From: Deltaproteobacteria bacterium
Lineage (GTDB): Bacteria; Desulfobacterota; Binatia; UBA12015
Direction: 5' to 3'
DNA length: 32,639 nucleotides
NCBI GenBank assembly: GCA_029262355.1
Contig: JAJCZO010000349.1
Span: forward strand, 1 to 32,639
Part shown: piece by piece, positions 23,536 to 31,185 of the stretch
How positions within the stretch are numbered: the first letter of the stretch is position 1
Layout: the number at the start of each line of letters is the position of its first letter
Notes under the pieces: generated by a model
The model's input: only the letters and a program-made list of their open reading frames with translations
Database searches by the model: none
Told to the model about the DNA's origin: nothing
Program-made: the position numbers and the translations under genes

Positions 23536-23991
23536 GTGAGTCTGTCCGACGACGAACTGCGCGGCCTGTCCGCGCTTCTGAACGAGGTCATCCCGCCGAG
23601 TGCGGACGGGCGCATGCCTGGGGCTGGCGAGATCGGCCTCGCGCCGCGCATTGCGAGGGATCTGGCGAGGCAGGAGGTGGTTCTGGATGCCGTTCTGACG
23701 GGGCTTGGCACCCTCGATCGCCTCGCCCGAGGCGAGTGCGGGGCCGCCTTTGGAGCTCTGTTGGCGGAGGACCGCAAGCGAATTCTTGCGCAGGTGGCCG
23801 AGGCGGGCACCGATCTGGCACCGCTCCTCGCCTTCCCCGCCTATCTTGCCTATTACGAGCACCCCAAGGTGCTCGTGGCGCTGGGGCTCGATGCCCGGCC
23901 GCCGCATCCCGTGGGGTACGAGCTCGAACCTTTCGATCAACGCCTGCTCGAGAGCGTGCGGCGCCGGGCTCGGCTGTACCGGGAGGCCTGA
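23536..23991 (+). CDS. Gluconate 2-dehydrogenase subunit 3-like protein
   Basis: A 151-aa helical protein matching the Gluconate_2-dh3 family by its pattern LSALLNEVIPPSADGRMPGA near the start and the C-terminal FPAYLAYYEHPKVLVALGL and RPPHPVGYELEPFD. In known systems it is the small subunit that supports a GMC flavoprotein, normally with a Tat signal; none is seen here. GTG 23536 is the start, 45 nt after the GMC gene. The stop at 23989-23991 is only 1 nt before the TTG of the LysM/FecR gene, so the two are probably co-translated. Confidence 0.82.
   Translation: MSLSDDELRGLSALLNEVIPPSADGRMPGAGEIGLAPRIARDLARQEVVLDAVLTGLGTLDRLARGECGAAFGALLAEDRKRILAQVAEAGTDLAPLLAFPAYLAYYEHPKVLVALGLDARPPHPVGYELEPFDQRLLESVRRRARLYREA
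23981..23986 (+). promoter_or_regulatory. Ribosome binding site fixing a TTG start
   Basis: GGGAGG lies 6 nt before TTG 23993, inside the end of the Gluconate_2-dh3 gene. It decides the start of the LysM/FecR gene, whose frame has no suitable ATG near the signal peptide. Confidence 0.7.
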
Positions 23992-23992
23992 G

Positions 23993-26332
23993 TTGACCTT
24001 CTGCGGATCGCGCGCGCGGTGGCGGGGCGTAGCGGTCGGACTCCTTGCAGGTGCGGGCCTCGCGTTTCACGTGCCCGACGTTTGGGCAGAGCAGGCTCTT
24101 CCTGTGGTCGAAGTCCAACCAGGGCAGACCGTACGAGACCTTTCGGCGGAGTACCTCGGGAGCCCGGATCTTTGGCGCGACCTGCTCGTTCTCAACGGGT
24201 TCGGCGCGGCGTCCGATGTCGTCGCCGGCATGGAGATCCGGGTCCCCGATCTACCCATCGCCGAGGCACGGTCGGCGCTCGACCAGAGCCTGGCGCTGAT
24301 CCAAGAGGCCACGGCGCTCGGCGGATCCGTGTTCGCCAGTGGCTTGCTCGGACGCGCCGTTGCGGCCCGGGACGAGGCCTTGCGCGCGGGACAGACCGGT
24401 CGGTGGAACGACGCCCTCGTCGGTGCCGACGAGGCGCGCGTGCTTGCGATGCAGGCGCGAGACCTCACGAAGGCTCGCCGCGATGGCAGCGGTGAAGCCG
24501 TTTTGTCGGCGCGTCGCGGGCAAGTGCAGGGACGTCGTGCCGAGGCGCTGGTCTGGACCGAGCGCCCGGTCGATGCGGTCTTGGTGGAGAACGAGCGCCT
24601 GAGAACGCTATCGGCTTCGTTTGCGGAGGTCCTGTTTTCGGATCAGAGCCAGATTCGGCTGGGCGAGAACGCACAGGCGGTGATTCAGAGCATGGAGATC
24701 GACCGGCTGAACGATCGTCGCCGCACCACGGTGTCGCTGGTCGAGGGCGACGCGTTCGCGCTGCTCGGCGGCGGCGGTCGCCGAGACTTCGACGTGCAGG
24801 TCGAATCTGTCGACGCGCAGATCGATTCGAAGAACTTCTGGGTCCGGCGCGACGGTGGCGAAGCGAAGTTCGCGAACTACGACGACCGGCCGGTCAAAGT
24901 GTCGTCGGGCGATGAGGAAGTCATGCTGGGCTGGAACCAGGGGACGGTCGTTTCGGCCGACGCCGGCCCCGCCGAGCCGAAGGACCTGTTGCCGCCGCCG
25001 GAGCGGATCGGCCCCCCTGACGACTCAATCCACTACCGCGAGACCGTGCTGCTGCGTTGGAAGCCGGTGCCGGGTGCATCGGAGTATACGGTCGAGGTCG
25101 ATCGCGATTCCCGCTTTGGGGCGCCCATCTTGTCTGCGGCAGGCCTCACGGCACCGGCGTTTGCCGCGTCGGGTCTGGGGCGGGGCGTGTATTCGTGGCG
25201 GGCGCGTGCGGTCGATGAATCGGGATTTCCCGGCGCACCGACCGGCGCGGGGCGCTTCTCGGTCGAGGCCGAGGGGCACGCACCCTACCTGCGCGTGACC
25301 GCTCCGCGGGCCGATGGCCCGAGCGGCGACAGGACGCTGGTCCTCCTCGGCGAGACGGAGCCTTCGGCGTTGTTGGCGATCGATGGCGAGGCGGTTGCGC
25401 TCGATGCCCAAGGGCGTTTCGCCCAGGCCCGCACACTGCGCGCCGGCCGCAATCGTATCGTCTTCGAGGCGACGTCACCGGCCGGGTTCACGACGCGTGT
25501 GGAGCGCAGCCTCGAGTATCTCCCTGGCTGGTTCGCGCCGATCGAGTATGACCCGGCAGTGGCGATCGTCGAGCCGAAGCATTTCATCACGCGCGGCGAG
25601 GGGCTAACGCTCTCGGGGACGACGACGCCGTACGCGGCCGTCGACATTCTTGGTATGGACGGGCGAATCGTCGCGTCGACTCGCAGTCATGCCACGGGTC
25701 GCTTTCGGTTGACGGTGCCCGTTGCGGCGGGGCGCGCGGAACTCCGCACGCGCGTGACGACGGCGGCGGGATTCTCTACCGAGGAGCGCCTCGTGGTGAC
25801 GCGAGACTCCAAGCCCCCGGCGCTTCACCTGCCGACGTCGCTTCCGCAGCTCACCCGCGATGCCGAGGTCTCGCTGGTGGGGCAGGTGGAGGCCGGGGCT
25901 TCGCTCGAACTGAACGGCGAGGGGATCGAGGTCCGGGGTTCGAATTTCGCCGTGGTGGTGCCTCTCGAGCCCGGCGCGAACGAGATTCGCTTGGTAGCCG
26001 CGGACGCGGCAGGCAACCGAACGGAGCAAGTGCTCTCGGTCTATCGCGATGTGGGCGCTCCGCAGGTCCAGGAAACGGCGTGGCTGGAAGGTACGGCTGG
26101 TTTCGTCCACGGCATTCGTGTCGTGGCCGATGATCCTTCTGGACTGCGCCGTGTCGCGACGTTTCGCCTGGTGGCGGGCGACCGCGTGTTTGACGGCGCT
26201 CTGCGGCTGGAGCCCGACGGGCGGACCTACGTCGGTAGGCTGCCCGGTCCGCCACCCCGGCCTGAGGACCTGCGGCTCGAGTTCGTCGAGGTCGAAGATC
26301 GGCTCGGCAACCGGCAGCGGTACGAGTTTTGA
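23993..26332 (+). CDS. Secreted LysM/FecR-domain protein with Ig-like repeats
   Basis: A 779-aa exported protein. Residues 1-32 form a signal peptide (RARW, then VAVGLLAGAGLAFHV, cleavage after VWA). A LysM-type peptidoglycan-binding domain follows (about 37-85: VVEVQPGQTVRDLSAEYLGS, LWRDLLVLNGF). A helical segment (about 85-200) resembles the repeats often found between LysM and FecR. The FecR domain (about 205-320) has SQIRLGENAQAVIQSMEI and TTVSLVEGDAFALLG. The rest is beta-rich: a fibronectin/Ig-like module (VLLRWKPVPGASEYTVEVDR) and three or four Ig-like repeats (LSGTTTPYAAVDILG; LVGQVEAGASLELNG). Start TTG 23993 is set by the strong ribosome site and the signal peptide. It probably sits in the periplasm on peptidoglycan. 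It is 8 nt before the PKD gene and likely part of one signalling unit with it and the cyclase. Confidence 0.85.
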   Translation: MTFCGSRARWRGVAVGLLAGAGLAFHVPDVWAEQALPVVEVQPGQTVRDLSAEYLGSPDLWRDLLVLNGFGAASDVVAGMEIRVPDLPIAEARSALDQSLALIQEATALGGSVFASGLLGRAVAARDEALRAGQTGRWNDALVGADEARVLAMQARDLTKARRDGSGEAVLSARRGQVQGRRAEALVWTERPVDAVLVENERLRTLSASFAEVLFSDQSQIRLGENAQAVIQSMEIDRLNDRRRTTVSLVEGDAFALLGGGGRRDFDVQVESVDAQIDSKNFWVRRDGGEAKFANYDDRPVKVSSGDEEVMLGWNQGTVVSADAGPAEPKDLLPPPERIGPPDDSIHYRETVLLRWKPVPGASEYTVEVDRDSRFGAPILSAAGLTAPAFAASGLGRGVYSWRARAVDESGFPGAPTGAGRFSVEAEGHAPYLRVTAPRADGPSGDRTLVLLGETEPSALLAIDGEAVALDAQGRFAQARTLRAGRNRIVFEATSPAGFTTRVERSLEYLPGWFAPIEYDPAVAIVEPKHFITRGEGLTLSGTTTPYAAVDILGMDGRIVASTRSHATGRFRLTVPVAAGRAELRTRVTTAAGFSTEERLVVTRDSKPPALHLPTSLPQLTRDAEVSLVGQVEAGASLELNGEGIEVRGSNFAVVVPLEPGANEIRLVAADAAGNRTEQVLSVYRDVGAPQVQETAWLEGTAGFVHGIRVVADDPSGLRRVATFRLVAGDRVFDGALRLEPDGRTYVGRLPGPPPRPEDLRLEFVEVEDRLGNRQRYEF

Positions 26333-26340
26333 GGATGCCC

Positions 26341-29300
26341 ATGCTTCCGATCGCCGTCCGCGCCGCCCTGTCGCTCGCACTGGTCCTTTGCGGGTCCACC
26401 AGGGCCGTTGCTGAGGAACCGATCGATCACCTTCGCCTCGTCACGTATGGACCCAATGCGAGCACGCGGGAGGGGGACGACGATTACCTGCAGGTCGTGT
26501 TGCTCGATGTGCCAGCCGACACGCCAGCGCCCATTCGAGTTCGGCTCTTCGACCCCGACGCAGGAGGGGAGCTCGACGTCTTCTTTGGCTGGGGGGACTT
26601 CGATACGGCAACCCGCTTCGCGCTCTACGGAGGTGCCGGGGCGACGACAGCGCCCGGCTTGCGGGGCGCGACGCCCACGCAAGAGGAGATCCGCGGCGGG
26701 ACGCTTCTCGCGGACCAGACCTTCAAGGAAGACAAGGACGCGGATGAGTCGTGGGTGACGCTGGCCGATCTCTCCCCCGAACAGGGGGAACGGGTCGGTG
26801 ATCGCGTCGCCTTCAAGCTGGTGATCGAGGGTGTGGCTGGCAACGATGGCAACGTGTTCGATGTCGACGTCGTCGGAGCCGACGACAAGCCGCTCGAGGG
26901 ATCGCGCATGCTCTCGTACGTGCCGACGATCCATCACGACACGCGAACCCGGACAGCCGAGATCCGGATTCTCCCCTCGGGCAACCAGCGTCTCTTCATT
27001 CACAGCTTTGACGCGGCCGGTGCCGACCTGCGCATCGAGACCCTCTATCGAACGATTCTCGCCGATACGTCGGGCCAGAATAAGTGGTCCGAGTCCAAGG
27101 CCGAGCTCACGCCAGAAGAGCAGGACCAGATCATCGCGCTGGCGCTGGGCGGCGAAGCGGGCGAGATCCCGAACGACGCGACCTTGTACATGGCCGACGA
27201 GGACGGTGTGATCGTCCCGATTCAGCTGCCGATCTCGCTGATCATTCCGAACCGTCGTCCGAAGGTCGTCACCGCCGTACGTCAGGTGGATTGCGAGCGC
27301 GCGGAGCTCGATGCGAGCGCGTCCACGGATGCCGAAGGGCACGCGCTTTCGTACGAGTGGCGTTTTCCCAATGGCGAGACGTCGACCGACCCGGTCGTGA
27401 CGCACTCGTTCGGCGAGCCCGGCCGCTACGAAGTGCGACTGCGAGTGGCAGACGACTCTGGGCAGGTCGGCGCCGGACGGGAGGTGATCGTCCCGGTTCT
27501 GATCAACGCCCCTCCGACGGCGGTGGCGGGCGAGGATCAGACCGTGGCGCCGGCGGACGTGGTGTCGTTCGACGCAGCATCCTCGACGGATGGGGATGGT
27601 CGGATCACGGCCTTCGCGTGGGACATGGGTGATGGCACGAGCCAGACGGGCGGCGCGGTCCGTCACGAATACGCGGAGCCAGGTCGCTACACGGTGCAGT
27701 TGACGGTCACGGATGATTCGGCGGGGCCCTGTGCGACGGGCACCGATGAGATCGAGATTTGGGTCAATCGGTCGCCAGAGGCCATTCCGACCACTCCGGA
27801 CCGCGCCGCGATCGACGAGACGATCCTCTTCGATGGGGCAAAGAGTACCGACGTAGACGGCGCGCTCTCGAGCTACGTCTGGGACTTCGGGGACGACACG
27901 ACGGCGACCGGAGCCTCGGTCGAGCATGCGTACGCCGCGCGGGGAGTCTACGTCGCGACGCTCACGGTGACCGACGACGCTGGCGTGGGCAACAGCACGA
28001 CCTCGGCGGCCCGGGATGTCTTCGTGAACGACCCGCCGGTCGCTCGGGCCGGTGAGGATCGCGAGGTGGCGATCGAGCAGCCGTTCGATCTCGATGGGGG
28101 TGCCTCAACCGATTCGGATGGCGAGCTGATTCACTACGCGTGGACTTTTGGTGACGGGGCAACGGCGGAAGGCGCCCAGGTTCGGCATCAGTACGTCGCG
28201 GCGGGCCGCTACGAGGTGAGGCTCACCGTTCGAGACGATTCGCAGACGATCTCGGATACGCACGAGGACACCTTCGAGGTGGTCGTGAACGCGCCGCCCA
28301 CCGCCGACGCTGGCTCGGACCAACGTGTGACGCAGAGCGAGGTGCACTTCGACGCCGGCGGTTCAGGTGACGAGGACGGAGAGGTGGTTGCGTATCGATG
28401 GTCGTTCGGTGACGGCGCGACCGGCGAGGGCGTTCGCACGAGTCACGTTTACGCGGCGCCGGGGGCCTACCGCGTGGATCTGCAGGTCGAGGACGATTCA
28501 CCGACGCCGCGGAACACCGCGGACGCCGATCTCGACGTCATCGTGAACGCGCGGCCCATTGCCGACGCCGGTGCCGATCGCACGGCTGCGGTCGGCCAAG
28601 CGATCGAGTTCTCGGCGTCGGCGTCGAGGGATCCGGATGGTTCGATCGCGCACTACCGTTGGGACTTCGGAGATGGGGAGGCGACGGAGGGCGACGCGGT
28701 CGCCCACGCGTACGCCGCGGGCGGCGAATACACGGTGCAGCTCATGGTCGCCGACGATACGGGCCATGAGGAAGCGGTTGATTACGACGATCTTCGCGTC
28801 GTGGTAAACGCCGCGCCGGTCGCGCGTCTCGCCGCGCCGCCGCGCGTTGCCCCTGGAGAGCTGCTCGAGCTCGACGGGTCGCAGTCCTACGACCCAGAGG
28901 GCGCGAGTGTCAGGCATCGCTGGGTTCTGGACGGGGCTGACGTGGGCGAGGGGCCCATCCTCAGTCGGGCGTTCGATGTCCCGGGCTCGCACGAAGTGCT
29001 GCTGGTCGTGGACGATGGCAGTGGCACGGCGAACTCGTCGGCTCAGGTGTCGGTGTCGGTGCACGTGAATCACGCGCCCGTCGCTCGTCCGGGTCCGGGG
29101 CAGGTGCTCTGCGAGCCGGTCGTACGTTTGGATGCGAAGGGGTCGGCCGATCCCGACGGAGACACCCTGCTCTACGTCTGGGACTTCGGAGATGGCAGTC
29201 CGGTCGGGCGCGGAGCCCGGGTGACTCACGTGTACGCCGGTGGTGGGTCGTATCCCGTCGTTCTGTGGGTCGACGACGGAACCGGCCTCGCGAATGGCCG

Positions 29301-31185
29301 CGATCAAGGGGGGCTCGAAGTCCGCGTGAACGGGGCGCCGCTCGCGCGCGCTGGCGATGATGCAACCCATTGTGCCGGAGAAATCGTTCTCTTTGATGGC
29401 AGCGGTTCGAGTGATCCGGACGGCGATGTGTTGAAGCACGGTTGGGAGTTCGGCGACGGTACCACGGGCGAGGGCGTGCATCCCGTCCACGTGTTCGAGG
29501 AGGCCGGAACCTACCCGGTCACGTTGACCGTGCAGGACGACTCTGGCCTCGAGTGCGGTCTTCATCGCGATCGTCGCATCGTTGAGGTGGCCGCCGCGCC
29601 AGTGGCAGGCGCAGGCGACGATGTCGACACGTGTGCGAACGTCGAGGTTGCCTTCGATGGCTCCGCGTCTCGCGATTCCGACGGCGTCGTGAATCGCTTC
29701 TCCTGGGATTTTGGCGATGGCTCGCGGGGGAACGGCCCCAAGCCGAGCCATCGGTTCGTCCGTGCGGGCACGTACCAAGTGGTACTCACCGTCGAGGGTG
29801 ATCAGGTGGCGGATTGTGACAACGCCGATGTCGACGAGCTGACCGTCACGGTCCGGTCCGCGCCCACGGCGGCGATCGAGGGTCCGACGGTCTCGAGTCC
29901 GGGGCAGGTCGTGTCCCTTCGGGCCGTCGGCGAGAAGGCGGGGGAGTCCGACGTCGCGTGGCGCTGGGACTTCGGCGATGGATCGACCCGTGAGGGGCCA
30001 GAGGTGGAGCACGCCTACGCAGCCGCCGGTGACTACGAGATTACGTTGGTTGCACAGGCTGCGGACTCGGCCGATTGTGGAGACAGTCGCCGCACGCACC
30101 GTCTGGTGGTGAACGCGCCTCCTCGTGCGGTGGCGGGGAGTGACCGCACGTCATCGCCTGGCGAATCGCTGGCGTTCTCCGCGGCGGCGTCCGAGGATCC
30201 CGACGGAGTGATCACGAGGTACGAGTGGCGCTTTGGCGACGGCCATGAGGCGGAGGGCATGGAGGTCTTCCACCGTTTCGCGGAGCCAGGCCACTATGAC
30301 GTGTCCCTCACGACCGTCGACAGCAGCGGTGCGACCAACGCCACGGCCGAGGCTGGATTCTCGGTGACCGTGAACGCGGCCCCCCGGCCGCATATCGACG
30401 CTCCGGGCGTGTCCTGCGCGGGCCAGAACATCACTTTCGACGCATTGGACTCCGCCGACGTGGACGGGGCGATCGCCTCGTACTTCTGGGAGTTCGGGGA
30501 TGGGGCCGAGGCCGAGGGGCCGACGGTGCACCATCGATACGAGCTGCCCGGTGCGTACCCGGTGACGCTGCTGGTCGACGATGGCAGCGGAACTGCCAAC
30601 GCGAAGATTCGTGTGACGAGTGAGGTTCGCGTGAATCGGCCGCCCGAAGCGCGCGCGGGGCCGGATCGGGTGGTGTGCGCGGCTGAAGAGGTCGCGTTCG
30701 ACGCCGGCGCTTCGCGAGACCTCGATGGAGAGATCGTCGCGTATCGATGGGACTTTGGCGGCGGCGCGTCCAGCTCGGAGTCCGCGACGGCGCACGCGTT
30801 CGACTCGCCGGGGCGGTTCTCGATCGAGCTGTTCGTGACTGACGACTCAGGTAGCGCTTGCGCCACTACGGTCGCTCCGGTTGGGGTTCACGTCAACGCG
30901 CCTCCAGTCGCGGATGCCGGTGGCGATCGGACGGGCTTCTCCGGCGGTGCGCACGATGCCCTCGTTTTCGATGGGCGGGGCTCGCGGGACGTGGATGGGG
31001 ACACTCTCGCATACGAATGGGATTTCGGCGACGGCGCCGCGGCCACAGGCCCCGTTGTGTCGCACGCCTACGAGCAGCCGGGCGACTACGTCGTCAGACT
31101 GCGTGTGGATGACGGCACTGGTTTGCGGTGCGGTGGCGTCGTGAGCGAAGCGCGGGTCGTGATCGGGGAGAGGGTGCAGCCATGA
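26341..31185 (+). CDS. Large secreted protein with 15 PKD domains
   Basis: A 1614-aa extracytoplasmic protein. The signal peptide (about 1-24, RAALSLALVLCGSTRAVA, cleavage before EEP) is followed by a region of about 275 aa that I do not recognise. It includes LRLVTYGPNASTREGDDDYL and FFGWGDFDTATRFALYGG. From about residue 303 to the end there are fifteen PKD repeats of about 86 aa. Each begins N-x-x-P-x-A and most carry the W-x-F-G-D-G core and an AYxxxGxYxVxLTVxDD strand. Repeats 1, 7 and 14 have a changed core. No transmembrane helix, sorting signal or catalytic domain follows. PKD arrays usually act as rigid adhesive or spacer stalks. ATG 26341 has GAGG 6 nt upstream; ATG 26335 and TTG 26329 are alternatives. 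The stop overlaps the cyclase start (ATGA). Confidence 0.9.
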   Translation: MLPIAVRAALSLALVLCGSTRAVAEEPIDHLRLVTYGPNASTREGDDDYLQVVLLDVPADTPAPIRVRLFDPDAGGELDVFFGWGDFDTATRFALYGGAGATTAPGLRGATPTQEEIRGGTLLADQTFKEDKDADESWVTLADLSPEQGERVGDRVAFKLVIEGVAGNDGNVFDVDVVGADDKPLEGSRMLSYVPTIHHDTRTRTAEIRILPSGNQRLFIHSFDAAGADLRIETLYRTILADTSGQNKWSESKAELTPEEQDQIIALALGGEAGEIPNDATLYMADEDGVIVPIQLPISLIIPNRRPKVVTAVRQVDCERAELDASASTDAEGHALSYEWRFPNGETSTDPVVTHSFGEPGRYEVRLRVADDSGQVGAGREVIVPVLINAPPTAVAGEDQTVAPADVVSFDAASSTDGDGRITAFAWDMGDGTSQTGGAVRHEYAEPGRYTVQLTVTDDSAGPCATGTDEIEIWVNRSPEAIPTTPDRAAIDETILFDGAKSTDVDGALSSYVWDFGDDTTATGASVEHAYAARGVYVATLTVTDDAGVGNSTTSAARDVFVNDPPVARAGEDREVAIEQPFDLDGGASTDSDGELIHYAWTFGDGATAEGAQVRHQYVAAGRYEVRLTVRDDSQTISDTHEDTFEVVVNAPPTADAGSDQRVTQSEVHFDAGGSGDEDGEVVAYRWSFGDGATGEGVRTSHVYAAPGAYRVDLQVEDDSPTPRNTADADLDVIVNARPIADAGADRTAAVGQAIEFSASASRDPDGSIAHYRWDFGDGEATEGDAVAHAYAAGGEYTVQLMVADDTGHEEAVDYDDLRVVVNAAPVARLAAPPRVAPGELLELDGSQSYDPEGASVRHRWVLDGADVGEGPILSRAFDVPGSHEVLLVVDDGSGTANSSAQVSVSVHVNHAPVARPGPGQVLCEPVVRLDAKGSADPDGDTLLYVWDFGDGSPVGRGARVTHVYAGGGSYPVVLWVDDGTGLANGRDQGGLEVRVNGAPLARAGDDATHCAGEIVLFDGSGSSDPDGDVLKHGWEFGDGTTGEGVHPVHVFEEAGTYPVTLTVQDDSGLECGLHRDRRIVEVAAAPVAGAGDDVDTCANVEVAFDGSASRDSDGVVNRFSWDFGDGSRGNGPKPSHRFVRAGTYQVVLTVEGDQVADCDNADVDELTVTVRSAPTAAIEGPTVSSPGQVVSLRAVGEKAGESDVAWRWDFGDGSTREGPEVEHAYAAAGDYEITLVAQAADSADCGDSRRTHRLVVNAPPRAVAGSDRTSSPGESLAFSAAASEDPDGVITRYEWRFGDGHEAEGMEVFHRFAEPGHYDVSLTTVDSSGATNATAEAGFSVTVNAAPRPHIDAPGVSCAGQNITFDALDSADVDGAIASYFWEFGDGAEAEGPTVHHRYELPGAYPVTLLVDDGSGTANAKIRVTSEVRVNRPPEARAGPDRVVCAAEEVAFDAGASRDLDGEIVAYRWDFGGGASSSESATAHAFDSPGRFSIELFVTDDSGSACATTVAPVGVHVNAPPVADAGGDRTGFSGGAHDALVFDGRGSRDVDGDTLAYEWDFGDGAAATGPVVSHAYEQPGDYVVRLRVDDGTGLRCGGVVSEARVVIGERVQP

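Noticed and set aside
26389..26403. Lipobox in the PKD protein (LVLC)
   Set aside because: The residue before Cys is Leu, not Gly/Ala/Ser, and a good signal peptidase I site (AVA) follows.
26227..27927. 566-codon minus-strand open frame
   Set aside because: Antisense to the LysM/FecR and PKD genes; Arg-rich composition and no family.
28498..30099. 533-codon minus-strand open frame
   Set aside because: Antisense to the PKD array; its apparent repetition mirrors the PKD repeats on the real strand.
27248..31185. CRISPR or tandem DNA repeat
   Set aside because: The periodicity is at protein level (PKD domains of about 86 aa); the DNA copies are too diverged and there are no short identical repeats with spacers.
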